Assembly: GCA_964598765.1 (NCBI GenBank)
Contig: CAZRCZ010000007.1
Location: 104,413-168,412 of the forward strand
Length of the DNA stretch: 64,000 bases
Reading direction: 5' to 3'
Origin: CAZRCZ01 sp964598765
Lineage (GTDB): Bacteria > Sumerlaeota > Sumerlaeia > MVZB01 > JAJFLK01
This document shows positions 25,689 to 34,871 of the stretch, piece by piece. Numbering within the stretch: the stretch's first letter is position 1; every line of letters begins with the position of its first letter. The position numbers were made by a program, and so were the translations under genes. The notes below the pieces were generated by a model, which saw nothing but the letters and a program-made list of their open reading frames with translations, had not been told where the DNA came from and did no database searches.

Positions 25689-27734
25689 ATGCAAACGCCC
25701 ATGCCACGCATCCCTTCGAGACCGGCGGCGTTCGGCGATTTGCCTCTCCGCAAATTCGTGTTGCCGCTTTCGATCGCGGCTTTGTTGCTGTTCGCCTATT
25801 GGCCTGCCCTGCGCGGAGGATTTTTGTGGGATGACGAATCGTACGTCGCCAACAACCTGACCCTTCGCCGACCCACGGGGTTGTGGGAAATCTGGTTTTC
25901 CCCCTACTCCTCACCCGATTATTATCCCCTCACCTTCAGCACGCTTTGGCTTGAATTTCGACTCTGGAAACAGAGTACGCTTGGGTATCACCTCACCAAT
26001 TTGCTTCTTCATGGGATTAATTCGCTCCTCCTCTGGAGGCTTCTGGTCCGTCTGGCGGTTCCGGGCGCGTGGCTGACGGCGGCGATCTTCGCGCTTCATC
26101 CGGCGCACGTCGAATCGGTGGCGTGGATCACCGAGCGCAAGGACGTTCTCTCCGGGCTTTTCTATCTTTGGGCGATGCTTCAGTGGTTGAATTTCGTCTC
26201 GACGCGCAAGGGATCAAGCTACGTTCTGGCTCAAATCTTATTCATCGGAGCGATGTTTTCCAAAACCGTGACATGCACGTTTCCAGCCGCGCTCCTGCTT
26301 CTGGCTTGGTGGAAAAATCCCAAGGACTGGAGACGGGAGATTTTTTCAACCCTTCCGTTTTTCTTCACGGCGGGAGTCTTGAGCGCGATCACCGCGGCGT
26401 GGCAGACCAAACATTTTCATTCCGTCGGGACCGATTACGATTTCACCTTGATCGAACGATGTTGGATCGCCGCCCGGGCCTTGTGGTTTTATCTCTCGAA
26501 ACTCCTCTGGCCGAGCCTTCAAACCGCGATTTACCCGCGCTGGAACCCCCATTCGCCGCCGCTTTGGACGTGGTTGTTCGGCTTGGCCGCCCTCGGACTC
26601 GCCGCGCCGGTTTTGACCCGCTTGCGCAGATGGCGAACGGGAGCTTTGTTTGTCGCCACGGGTTATTTCGTCATCACCCTGAGTCCGGCCCTTGGATTTC
26701 TCAATTACAGCACCATGCGCCTTTCGCTGGCCGCCGATCATTATCAATACTTGGCAAGCATCGGTCCCCTTGTCCTTTTAGGAGCGGCGATTTTCACTCT
26801 TGCGCCACGATTGGGTCGCGGAAGGTCTCGCCCGATTTTGATTTCGTCCTTTGTTTTGTTGTCGCTCACGATCTTATCCCGTCGCGAAGCCTCTTATTAC
26901 AAGGACGCCGAAACCTTGTTTCGGCGCAACGCTCAATTGAACCCGAATTCCCCTGCCGCCGTGGGAAACTGGGCCGCGGGCATCGCCGGTCACGAACGAT
27001 ACGAAGAAGCCTTAAGCATCTTCGAGAAGGCCGCCAAACTCGGACCCGCCGACGATCCCGACACGCTGGTCAACTTCGGCGCGGTCTTGGGCAAATTGCA
27101 TCGGACGGATGAAGCGATTGAGAAATACAGGCAAGCGCTTCGGATCAATCCCCAACACTCCGTCGCCAATTATCAATTGGCCTTCCTCTACGCCGAGGAA
27201 GAAAAGAGCGCGGAGGCCGTTGAATTTTACTCCCGCGCCCTGCAAGCCGATCCGGGAAGGTCCGACGTGCACAACAATCTCGGCAATCTCCTGTTGAAGC
27301 AGGGCAAATTCGACGAAGCCGTTCAACATTTCCAAACCGCTTTGGATTTGGATCCCACCTTCGCGGAGGGATACTCCAATCTCGGCAACGTCCTCCACAA
27401 AGCGGGAAGGAACGACGAGGCCGTCAAGGAATACCAACGCGCCATCCAACTTGATCCCAAATACGCCGACGCGCGGTTTAACTTGGGAGTCATTTGGCTC
27501 AAACAGGGGAAATTCCGCGACGCCGCCGATCAATTTTCAGCCGTCGTTCGCCTTCATCCCGATGATGCCAAGGCGCACAACATGTTGGGTGTGGCGTTGG
27601 CCGGTTCGGGCGCACCCGAAGAGGCGGAGAAGGAATTCGAGAAGGCGCTGGATCTTCAACCGGATTACCCCGAGGCGCGAGACAATCTCAATCGGGTCCG
27701 GCAACAGCTCCGTAAGAACGCGCCGTCTCCTTGA
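25689..27734 (+). CDS. PMT/TMTC-like membrane protein with C-terminal TPR repeats
   Basis: The 681 residues divide into two halves. Residues about 20-400 are polytopic, with an early acidic loop (GGFLWDDESYVANN) and the signature HPAHVESVAWITERKDVLSGLFYLWA, which resembles TMTC-type O-mannosyltransferases of the GT-C fold. Residues about 415-670 hold six or seven TPR units (for example PGRSDVHNNLGNLLLKQGKFDEAVQHFQTAL). This architecture is frequent in PVC and related bacteria. Protein O-glycosylation with TPR-mediated partner binding is the natural inference but is not proven. The gene is monocistronic. Confidence 0.8.
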   Translation: MQTPMPRIPSRPAAFGDLPLRKFVLPLSIAALLLFAYWPALRGGFLWDDESYVANNLTLRRPTGLWEIWFSPYSSPDYYPLTFSTLWLEFRLWKQSTLGYHLTNLLLHGINSLLLWRLLVRLAVPGAWLTAAIFALHPAHVESVAWITERKDVLSGLFYLWAMLQWLNFVSTRKGSSYVLAQILFIGAMFSKTVTCTFPAALLLLAWWKNPKDWRREIFSTLPFFFTAGVLSAITAAWQTKHFHSVGTDYDFTLIERCWIAARALWFYLSKLLWPSLQTAIYPRWNPHSPPLWTWLFGLAALGLAAPVLTRLRRWRTGALFVATGYFVITLSPALGFLNYSTMRLSLAADHYQYLASIGPLVLLGAAIFTLAPRLGRGRSRPILISSFVLLSLTILSRREASYYKDAETLFRRNAQLNPNSPAAVGNWAAGIAGHERYEEALSIFEKAAKLGPADDPDTLVNFGAVLGKLHRTDEAIEKYRQALRINPQHSVANYQLAFLYAEEEKSAEAVEFYSRALQADPGRSDVHNNLGNLLLKQGKFDEAVQHFQTALDLDPTFAEGYSNLGNVLHKAGRNDEAVKEYQRAIQLDPKYADARFNLGVIWLKQGKFRDAADQFSAVVRLHPDDAKAHNMLGVALAGSGAPEEAEKEFEKALDLQPDYPEARDNLNRVRQQLRKNAPSP

Positions 27735-27789
27735 ACTGATTTATTGCAACCGAAACAAAGGCAACTGATCCGGAGGTCGTTGGCGCGAC

Positions 27790-29700
27790 CTATCGGTTGC
27801 GCAGTCTCTGTAGAACTGAAAGGTATTTTTTCATCGCGTCGCGGTGGCGGCGGTGTTCGGCTTGAATTTCGGCGACCAGCGGATCGCGTTCGACGGTGAG
27901 GTGGCGTTCTTCATAATCGTCGAGAATCGCGATTCCGCGCCGGTCATCCACCGCTTTCGATTCGATGACCAATTTCACCCACTCCGCATGAATCTTCATC
28001 GCCAAATCAAGAAGGAGACGCGGAGCGGATTCGCCAAGGATGCCGACGCACCAATTCAATCCTTCCAAATTTGCCGAATTTTCCTCGACCTCCAATTCGC
28101 GCAGGAGCCGACGCGCCGCGCCGATCCGCAAGCCCCACGCGTAAGCCTTCAACCCCTCGGCTCGCGCCCGCTCGGTCATCACGTTCTTTCCCAATCCGGG
28201 AATTTCGCGTCCGGTGTAAAATGGACGGATTTGTTTCTTCGCGCGTTTCAATCTGATCATGGCGCGTTCGCACAACCCAAGAATATCGGGGCGCAAAATT
28301 TCGGTCTCGATCCGCATCCTCCGCGCTCGGTTCCGCTTGGCCATGTTGCGTTCGTGCCGCTCGATGCCATAAGCGTTGCGGACCAAACCCCATCCGGGCT
28401 GAAGTTCATTCAACGCCGGAGGCGCTCCCCTGAAAACTTGCGTCGGAGCCGAGATGAGCGAAAAGGGGAAACTCACCTTTTGCGGCAACGTCGTCAATCC
28501 GGTCGCGATGATCGTGTAGGGAGCCTCGCGGAAATTGGAAGGAAACTTGACGTTGCACCCCAGCCCGCAAAAAAGTCCCTCGCCCGGCCAGATTTCCTGA
28601 TCCGGCGCGCGACCCGTGTGATTCGATCCGACGTTCGATCCGTAGGCGATGTTCCCTTTTCCCTCCGGCCACCACGCCGCCAAGATCAATCCATGGTGAA
28701 TCGCCATGCTGAACGGACCGAGCAGACAATCGTTACACTCGCTCGCCGAAAGGCGCGTGTTCGCTCCAACCGCCGAGCCTTTGACGATGGCCTGGCATCC
28801 CGCGAAAACCTCCTCGAAGAAAATCGAATTTTCGACGCACGCCAGATTCTCGATCATGCAACCCGGCCCGATGAGCGAATGGCGAACCTGCGCGCCGTCG
28901 CGGATCACGGTCGGCTTGCCGCCGTCGGTCCAGAAAGTCGAATCGCGGAGCGTTCCGGCTCCGATGATCTCAACACCGCGCCCAATCCAGCAATTCTCGA
29001 TGGCGGTCGCGCCGAGGATTTGAACGCCGGGCGCGAGGTAGCCCCGATCCGATTTCATTCCGAGCGCGTAGGAATTGATTTGGGCGCGAAGTGAGTCGGC
29101 GCGCTTGCGACTTCTCGCCGCTTCGGGACCGCCAATCCACGCCGCGCATCCGAAGGGAAGCTCGGCGACGGTGCGAAGCGCGCGAGAGAAAAGCTCCTCG
29201 TGAAAAAGTTCAAGGTCGTTGCCAAACTCTGAAGTTTCGCGGGACATTTCGATCCGTCCCACGTTTTCGATCAACGCTCCGGCTCCGACGAGATAGCGGC
29301 TTAACCTTCCGCAATGGGAAATCCGGCAATCCGGACCGACGACGCAGTCCGCGAGCGTGGAATAAAAAATTTCCGACCGTCCCAAAATGACCGTTCCTTC
29401 GAATCGGTTGCCGACGATTGAATCCACGCTGAACTTTTCCAGAACCTTGACGCCGCGCCAATCCCGCGCGCTGTTGCCCTGTTCGACAAGATGATCTACT
29501 TCCTCGCCGGTCAGGGACCGCGCCGATTTCGCGTTCAGCTCCGACTCAACCGCCTCACGCTCGGCGACTAAGCGCGAGCTTTCAAGTCCTCGAGCCTCGG
29601 GCGGATTTGCTTCAACTTCCGGCATGGGAACCAACTTCGGCATCGAGAATCTTCCCGCGTAACCCTTACCTTTTTTGCGCGGAGGATCGAAACTCGTCAT
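27790..29700 (-). CDS. DUF4954 left-handed beta-helix protein
   Basis: The 636 residues are dominated by hexapeptide-like beta-helix repeats (about 90-380: VGPDCRISHCGRLSRYLVGAGALIENVG, ILGATAIENCWIGRGVEIIGAGTL). These lead to the DUF4954 core GPFSMAIHHGLILAAWWPEGKGN, then GSNVGSNHTGR and WPGEGLFCGLGCNVKFPSN. The C-terminal third is alpha-helical and charged. The fold is that of nucleotide-sugar acyl- or nucleotidyltransferases, but the family has no proven reaction. The ATG at 29700 is chosen; the open frame upstream (VTWCLGGG) is translation of a family A repeat arm. Such proteins are best known from Bacteroidetes and spirochaetes. Confidence 0.82.
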   Translation of the reverse strand: MTSFDPPRKKGKGYAGRFSMPKLVPMPEVEANPPEARGLESSRLVAEREAVESELNAKSARSLTGEEVDHLVEQGNSARDWRGVKVLEKFSVDSIVGNRFEGTVILGRSEIFYSTLADCVVGPDCRISHCGRLSRYLVGAGALIENVGRIEMSRETSEFGNDLELFHEELFSRALRTVAELPFGCAAWIGGPEAARSRKRADSLRAQINSYALGMKSDRGYLAPGVQILGATAIENCWIGRGVEIIGAGTLRDSTFWTDGGKPTVIRDGAQVRHSLIGPGCMIENLACVENSIFFEEVFAGCQAIVKGSAVGANTRLSASECNDCLLGPFSMAIHHGLILAAWWPEGKGNIAYGSNVGSNHTGRAPDQEIWPGEGLFCGLGCNVKFPSNFREAPYTIIATGLTTLPQKVSFPFSLISAPTQVFRGAPPALNELQPGWGLVRNAYGIERHERNMAKRNRARRMRIETEILRPDILGLCERAMIRLKRAKKQIRPFYTGREIPGLGKNVMTERARAEGLKAYAWGLRIGAARRLLRELEVEENSANLEGLNWCVGILGESAPRLLLDLAMKIHAEWVKLVIESKAVDDRRGIAILDDYEERHLTVERDPLVAEIQAEHRRHRDAMKKYLSVLQRLRNR

Positions 29701-29703
29701 GAT

Positions 29704-29805
29704 TTTTCCACCGCCAAGACACCAAGTCACCAAGAAGAATTATCCCTCGATCCAAGTTTCCGTCTTGTTCTTCTTGTTGTCTTTGTGCCTTGGCGGTGAA
29801 TTTCC
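29704..29805. repeat. Family A inverted repeat, copy 6
   Basis: Arms at about 29704-29740 (CCACCGCCAAGACACCAAGT) and about 29770-29805 are inverted copies around about 30 bases. The element lies 3 bases upstream of the DUF4954 start codon, so it occupies that gene's leader or promoter. Confidence 0.82.
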
Positions 29806-29853
29806 TCATGGTTCGATTTCGCACTGCGTCCGGTCTTTGTTTTTCAGGAAAAT

Positions 29854-30408
29854 TTACTGATACCGCACTGCCAAATACGCCTTGGCGTCATGCCGCCCGA
29901 CGTTGCGAATCTCGTGCGCCACGTCGGCGGAATAGTGAAGACTCTGATAAGGCTCGATTTTCGCCGTGCGGTCGCCGGACCGAACCTCCAATTTTCCCTC
30001 TAGGGCGGTGACGAATTCTTCCGTTCGCGGCGAATGAGGAGACGATCCCAACGTTCCCCCCGGCTGGAAATGAAGCAGATAAAGTTCGACCGATTCGATC
30101 ATCTTCGGCGGCGAGAGGATCTGAATTTCGCATTTGCCGTCGTCGCTGGTCAGGATCGTGGAGCTAGGGCGGTCTTTAAGCTCGAACAGAACGCGCCCCG
30201 GCTCGCTCGCGATTAAATCGCGGAGTTGGACGTGCAATCCCTCGGCGATCTTCCACAAGATTCCAATGGTCGGATTGACCTTCCCTTTTTCGATCTGCGA
30301 CAGCATCGCCTTGGAAACCTTGGATCGCTCGGCGAGCGTGTCGAGGCTTAATTCCTTCTGTTTGCGAAGATGCTGGATGTTTTTGCCGAGGGAAAAGGGA
30401 ATGGACAT
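29854..30408 (-). CDS. XRE-type helix-turn-helix regulator with C-terminal cupin
   Basis: This 184-residue cytosolic regulator has an HTH_3 domain at residues 8-62 (GKNIQHLRKQKELSLDTLAERSKVSKAMLSQIEKGKVNPTI) that is a textbook XRE helix-turn-helix. Residues about 105-183 form a cupin beta-barrel (LHFQPGGTLGSSPHSPRTEEFVTALEGKLEV) that probably senses a small molecule. This HTH-cupin class usually represses or activates a metabolic gene nearby. It is divergent from the 2-hydroxyacid dehydrogenase 268 bases away, a possible target. I could not pick out an operator in that gap. Confidence 0.92.
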   Translation of the reverse strand: MSIPFSLGKNIQHLRKQKELSLDTLAERSKVSKAMLSQIEKGKVNPTIGILWKIAEGLHVQLRDLIASEPGRVLFELKDRPSSTILTSDDGKCEIQILSPPKMIESVELYLLHFQPGGTLGSSPHSPRTEEFVTALEGKLEVRSGDRTAKIEPYQSLHYSADVAHEIRNVGRHDAKAYLAVRYQ

Positions 30409-30675
30409 GATCGGCGCGCTCCGGCGCGGGATTTCTGAAATTTCAATTCTGAAATCTCAAGTCTTCAATCGAAATCGAGAACGCGATTCCAAGCGGGCAT
30501 TATCTTGGACGCCCCAAGGGGAGAAGTCAATTTTTAAGCCCATCTTCGAGACAAAGACGCGCAAGCGTGAGCAAGTGTTCAAAACCCAATGCCACGCGCC
30601 GGGGGCGCTCTCTTGCGGTTTCGGCCCGGATTGCGCTTGGATTTTTGAAGCCATCCGTCGTAAAAAAAGAGCCGC

Positions 30676-31644
30676 ATGACCAAAGTTCACGTCACCTTTC
30701 CGATCGCCGATCCCGCGCTGGATTTGCTCCAACGCGAGGGATGGGAGATTGACGTTTATCGCGGGACGTTGCCGCAACCTCCCGACAAATTGCTTCGCGC
30801 GACCAAGGATTGCCACGGATTGCTCTGCACGCTTTTCGACAAGCTGAACCGCGATTTTTTCCAGTCGCTGGCTCCCTCGCGTCTGCGCGTCGTTGCGCAG
30901 TTCGGCGTCGGCTACGATAACATTGACGTCAAGGCCGCGGCCGAATTCGGCGTCCGCGTCACCAACACGCCCAACGTCCTGACCGACGCGACGGCGGAAA
31001 TGGCGCTGGCGCTCATGCTCGCCGCCGCGCGACGGTTGGGGGAGGGGGAACGCCTCCTCCGCGCCGGAAAATGGACGGGCTGGGAACCGGGGCAAATGCT
31101 GGGACATGGCGTCACGGGAAAAAAATTGGGGATCATCGGCGCGGGACGGATCGGGACCGCGTTCGCGCTCAAGGCGCGCGGTTTCGCCATGCAGGTTCTC
31201 TACACGGGCCGAAGGGTCAACGCGACGTTGGAATCGGAATTTCGCGCCGAGCGCGTTTCGCTCGACGAATTGCTGGCCCACGCCGATTTTGTTTCGATCC
31301 ACGTTCCGTTGAACGACCAAACGCGCCACCTGATCGGCGCGGAAGAATTAAAGAAGATGAAACCGACCGCCGTTCTGATCAACACCTCGCGCGGCGCGGT
31401 TGTGGACGAAAAGGCGCTGGTTCAGGCGCTCCAAAAGGGACGGATCGCCGCCGCCGGATTGGACGTTTACGAAAACGAACCGCGCCTGACGCCAGGTTTG
31501 GCGAAACTTCCCAACGTCGTCCTCGCGCCGCATTTGGGTTCGGCCACCCGCGAAACGCGGCTGAAAATGGCGATGCTCGCGGCAAGAAATTTGGTTTGCG
31601 TCCTGCAGGGACAGGAACCTCCCAACCCTGTCAATCGGCTTTGA
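30676..31644 (+). CDS. D-2-hydroxyacid dehydrogenase (glyoxylate/hydroxypyruvate reductase-like)
   Basis: This 322-residue NAD(P)H-dependent dehydrogenase belongs to the D-isomer-specific family. The Rossmann motif is GKKLGIIGAGRIGTAFA (about 149-165). The catalytic set is complete: arginine in INTSRGAVVDE (about 239), glutamate in LDVYENEP (about 268), histidine in VLAPHLGSAT (about 286). FGVGYDNIDVKAA and TEMALALMLAAARRL are also family hallmarks. Closest by eye are glycerate dehydrogenase/glyoxylate reductases; the substrate is not certain. The XRE-cupin gene lies divergent upstream. Confidence 0.92.
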   Translation: MTKVHVTFPIADPALDLLQREGWEIDVYRGTLPQPPDKLLRATKDCHGLLCTLFDKLNRDFFQSLAPSRLRVVAQFGVGYDNIDVKAAAEFGVRVTNTPNVLTDATAEMALALMLAAARRLGEGERLLRAGKWTGWEPGQMLGHGVTGKKLGIIGAGRIGTAFALKARGFAMQVLYTGRRVNATLESEFRAERVSLDELLAHADFVSIHVPLNDQTRHLIGAEELKKMKPTAVLINTSRGAVVDEKALVQALQKGRIAAAGLDVYENEPRLTPGLAKLPNVVLAPHLGSATRETRLKMAMLAARNLVCVLQGQEPPNPVNRL

Positions 31645-31777
31645 GCAATCTTGGCCGATTTCTTGCTCTAACTCTTCATGGCGCTTGCTTAGAACAGAAC
31701 ATCGCCGGATTATTTGCGCAACCGAGCCAAAGCAAGATTAACCGCAAGAGCAAGAAAAGTTTGGATAGGTTCGGCAC

Positions 31778-31950
31778 GGGTGCATTTCACTCTTCCGATC
31801 GGTGACGAGATTAAGGCGCATGCGGACGCCAACGGCGTCCCGCAACTCAGCCCATGGTTGCCGAGCGGAGCGAGGCTACCATGGGACTTCGGCCATGCTC
31901 TGACAACCCCAACGGGGTTGGGCAATTTCTCGGAAAAGTGAGATGCACCC
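31778..31950. repeat. Composite hairpin element D, copy 1
   Basis: An outer inverted repeat (GGGTGCATTTCACTCTTCC from 31778 and its partner ending at 31950) encloses three small palindromes. These are GGACGCCAACGGCGTCC (31824-31840), a CCATGGT...ACCATGG pair (31851-31885) and CAACCCCAACGGGGTTG (31904-31920). It fills most of the 367-base gap between the dehydrogenase and the kinase; nothing else is visible there except a short GCAAGAGCAAGA run near 31745. Confidence 0.85.
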
Positions 31951-32011
31951 TTCGGCACATTGACCTCCGAAAGGAGCGAAGATTTGTAGCGCCTCGTCCC
32001 CGCTCTGCGTT

Positions 32012-34150
32012 ATGATCGGCCTCGAATTCAATCCTTCGGGAGCCAGTTTCTCCGGCCAAGCCATCATGTCCGCCGACCTTCCTCCGACCGAAAGTCCCCA
32101 ACCCGGAACCACTCCGCCCCGTCTGACCTCGGAAAACGCGCAGACCGTCGTCGCCGATCCCTCGTCCGGCTCCGGTGGCTCCAAGGGAGGTTCGACCGAT
32201 CTTCAAGGGGTCAACATCACCAGCGTGGCGGCGGATCGCTATCGCCTGATCCGCGTCTTGGGCAAAGGGGGATTCGGAACCGTTTATCTCGCCCACGATC
32301 GGATACTGGATCAAAACGTCGCGATCAAGGTCTTGACCCTTTCGGGCGCGACAGAGAACGAAACAAAACGGTTCATCTTCGAGGCGCGGACCAGCGCCAA
32401 ACTCCGCCATCCGGGCATCGTCAACATCTTCGACATCACGCAGGACGAGGGGAAACTTCAACTCGTGATGGAGTTTTATCCGGGGGGATCGCTTTCGCAA
32501 TTCATCAAGGATCAAGGACCCTTGCCGCCGCTTCAGGCGCTCGGCTGGGCGCGGCAAGTCGCCGCCGGTCTGGCTTTCGCGCACAAAAACGGAATCATCC
32601 ACCGCGACATCAAACCGGCCAATATCTTCTTGGCGGGCGACGGCATCGTGAAGCTGGGAGATTTCGGCATCGCCGCGCACACCGCCACCCACGAGCATAC
32701 CCGGACCGGCGAGGTGATGGGTTCGCCCCTTTACATGTCGCCGGAACAAACGCGCGACTCCAAAAACATTGACGGCCGGAGCGATCTCTATTCGCTCGGG
32801 CTGACCCTCTATCACATGCTTTCGGGAAAACCGCCGACCGCGATGGACCTCGACACGGTTCACCCATTGCTGAAGCCCCTTCTGCGCACGGTGACGGCCT
32901 ACGAAATCGAGGAGCGTCCCCAAACCGCCGAGGCGATGATCGCGATGATTGACCAAACGATGGCGACGCTCAATGCCGCCGGAATGGGAAACATGGCTTT
33001 CGGCGGGATGGGAACTCCGGCGGGTCCCTACATCTTCGCGCCATCCACCTCCGGCGGCGCCGGTTCCCTCACGCCGACCGCCTCGATGCCGCTCGGAACG
33101 CACCCGGGCACGCTCGGCCCGACGGCCACCGCTCCGACGCCGCGCGGCGCGGGATTCTATCCCCCCGGTTACGCCGGATCGGAGGACCCGACGCTGACGC
33201 AACAACCGGTCGTTGCGCCTGCGGGTTACGGTGTGATCGTCTGGAGCATCGTCGCGCTGGTCGTCGTGGTGCTGGCGGGTTTTGTCACGATCATTCACAT
33301 GATTCAGCAAAAGCAAACCGCATCCGCTTCCGCCGAAGTCGCGTCCGCTCTCCCGCCCGTTGCGACGGCCGTCCCGGCGGTCGTTGTCGCGCCGACGCCG
33401 CAAAAGGAAACCGAGCAGGAAAAGATCCGCGAGGCGATGGAAACGCTCCGCGAGGCCAGAAAAGCGGGCGAGCTTCCGATGCCCAAGGCGGACAAGATTC
33501 TCGGCAGGCCAAAGGAAAAAGAACGGGAGAAGGAAGCCGGCGCGGAGAGCAAAAAACCGGTCGAGGGGGATGGCGCGGCTTCATCCGACTCCCCCGATGA
33601 AAAAATGGAAAAGGGGGGCACAACCCCCTTGAGGGATCGCCCTCGAATTTTTCCGGGAATGCTCCGCAAACCGCCTCCCCCTCCCATTCAACCTCCCCCC
33701 GCCGCCACCGAAACCCCCGCTCCTCCTCCCTCGGTTGACGACGCGCAAAAGATGCTCAGCGCCGGAACCGACTCCGCAAAAACCGCCTACGAGCGGGGCA
33801 TGAACCTACACCAGCAATGGCAGAAGGACAAAAATCCGGAGCAAATTTTCATGCTCAAAATGGCGGCGGAAAACTTCGCCACTGCCATTCAGGAAAATCC
33901 CAAGGACCCGATGAATTACTATCAGTTGGGATTGACTTGCGAGGACAGCGGCAAGTCGTTAAAGACGCTGGGCAAACTCAAGGAGGCGACCGAAGCCATG
34001 AAAAACGCCTTCCATGCGTTTGAGAAGGTGATCGAACTCGATCCCGACCTCAAAACCCCCGGCGTCGCCGATACCATCGAACACTTGAACCGCCTGCGCG
34101 TGGCCGCCGAATTGCGCCAAGGCTTGCGCAACCGCGCGGAGGGAAAATAG
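32012..34150 (+). CDS. Membrane Ser/Thr protein kinase with TPR-like periplasmic domain
   Basis: This PknB-type kinase has 712 residues. The kinase domain spans about 72-330, with LGKGGFGTVYLA (glycine loop), AIKVL (catalytic lysine), IIHRDIKPANIFL (catalytic loop), GDFGIA (DFG) and GSPLYMSPEQ, all intact, so it should be active. A glycine/proline-rich stretch follows. One membrane helix (about 405-428, IVWSIVALVVVVLAGFVTII) leads to an extracytoplasmic Ala/Pro/Lys-rich linker and a C-terminal helical TPR-like domain (about 590-700, AAENFATAIQENPKDPMNYYQLG). An ATG at 32066 is an alternative start. It has no adjacent phosphatase or FHA gene. Confidence 0.9.
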   Translation: MIGLEFNPSGASFSGQAIMSADLPPTESPQPGTTPPRLTSENAQTVVADPSSGSGGSKGGSTDLQGVNITSVAADRYRLIRVLGKGGFGTVYLAHDRILDQNVAIKVLTLSGATENETKRFIFEARTSAKLRHPGIVNIFDITQDEGKLQLVMEFYPGGSLSQFIKDQGPLPPLQALGWARQVAAGLAFAHKNGIIHRDIKPANIFLAGDGIVKLGDFGIAAHTATHEHTRTGEVMGSPLYMSPEQTRDSKNIDGRSDLYSLGLTLYHMLSGKPPTAMDLDTVHPLLKPLLRTVTAYEIEERPQTAEAMIAMIDQTMATLNAAGMGNMAFGGMGTPAGPYIFAPSTSGGAGSLTPTASMPLGTHPGTLGPTATAPTPRGAGFYPPGYAGSEDPTLTQQPVVAPAGYGVIVWSIVALVVVVLAGFVTIIHMIQQKQTASASAEVASALPPVATAVPAVVVAPTPQKETEQEKIREAMETLREARKAGELPMPKADKILGRPKEKEREKEAGAESKKPVEGDGAASSDSPDEKMEKGGTTPLRDRPRIFPGMLRKPPPPPIQPPPAATETPAPPPSVDDAQKMLSAGTDSAKTAYERGMNLHQQWQKDKNPEQIFMLKMAAENFATAIQENPKDPMNYYQLGLTCEDSGKSLKTLGKLKEATEAMKNAFHAFEKVIELDPDLKTPGVADTIEHLNRLRVAAELRQGLRNRAEGK

Positions 34151-34170
34151 TTTCTTCCTTCCTCCTCGAT

Positions 34171-34218
34171 CCAGTCCAACCTCGTCCAACCTCGTCCACT
34201 CCGTCCACCTCGTCCACT
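34171..34218. repeat. Short tandem repeat, unit like CCTCGTCCA
   Basis: Five degenerate 9-11 base units (CCAGTCCAA, CCTCGTCCAA, CCTCGTCCACT, CCGTCCA, CCTCGTCCACT) follow the kinase gene. A related run lies at about 34468-34492. Nothing coding is supported between 34151 and 34642. Confidence 0.7.
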
Positions 34219-34281
34219 AAAATAACACCACTTCCTTTTCCTTATCCCTCGCCCCTTGCCGCCCTCAGATCAGGGGAAAAA

Positions 34282-34344
34282 GGACGCCAACGGCGTTCCC
34301 GCATCAAAGCCCAAGGTTGACGAGCAACGCGAAGCTACCTTGGG
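34282..34344. repeat. Hairpin element D, copy 2 (inner part)
   Basis: GGACGCCAACGGCGTTCCCGCA followed by a CCCAAGG...CCTTGGG pair repeats the plan of 31824-31885, including the GAGC.A.GCGAAGCTACC loop. The outer arms of copy 1 are missing. Confidence 0.75.
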
Positions 34345-34367
34345 TTCCATGGCCCGAGTCTCCCAAA

Positions 34368-34393
34368 CCCCTCTCCCTTCGAAAGGGAGAGGG
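34368..34393. repeat. Perfect 26-base palindrome
   Basis: The 13-base half CCCCTCTCCCTTC is followed at once by its exact complement. It lies just beyond element D copy 2 in the same repeat-dense gap. Confidence 0.8.
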
Positions 34394-34642
34394 TAGGGTG
34401 AGGGTTGAATGCCAAGGAGAGATGCGCCTCCACACGCTCCAACCTTCAAAAGGTTGCGCAAAATCCCCTCCACGTCGTCCACCCCGTCCACCAAACAACC
34501 CACCTCCCTGCGTCCCCGCGCCTTGTCGCCGATGATCCGTTGAGACAACTCCTCGACGAAACGTTGCTCCAAGACTTTCTCGACGGCGCGCGACTCGTGC
34601 GGTCCGGCCTCCTCCACGTGGATGGCGGCGGGAACGCGAGGG

Positions 34643-34870
34643 TCAGAACGAATTAGTTTTGTGGTCAGCGTCCCCGGTTGTCCGGTTGTCAATCTTCTGC
34701 GTGAACGTCTCCCCCTGACCGTAACCGTCGGGCGGGAAGATCGTTTTGAGCGGACGGCCAAAGGCGTCGTATTGGAACTTGACGATCCGGCCGAGCGCGT
34801 CCTGTGTCGCCACGACTCGCCCGTCAATGTCGTATTGCGTCCGCGTGACGTTCCCCAGCGCATCGTCAAG
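34643..34870 (-). pseudogene. RHS core fragment c
   Basis: About 76 codons of YD-repeat core (DALGNVTRTQYDIDGRVVATQDALG, then YDAFGRPLKTIFPPDGYGQG). The homology begins at 34870, one base after the stop codon of the lipoprotein-like gene. It aligns with the segment DALGNEIRHQFD... of the large RHS gene at the right end. It has no start codon of its own and decays into repeats at 34643. This is the footprint of a displaced RHS gene. Confidence 0.85.
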
Positions 34871-34871
34871 G

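Noticed and set aside
27844..29094. 416-codon open frame antisense to DUF4954
   Set aside because: No recognisable domain; the sense strand carries clear beta-helix and DUF4954 motifs.
34270..34869. Possible 199-codon gene on the minus strand (with VEKVLEQRFVEELSQRI)
   Set aside because: Parts look protein-like, but much of it is translation of tandem and palindromic repeats and of out-of-frame RHS core; support is too weak.
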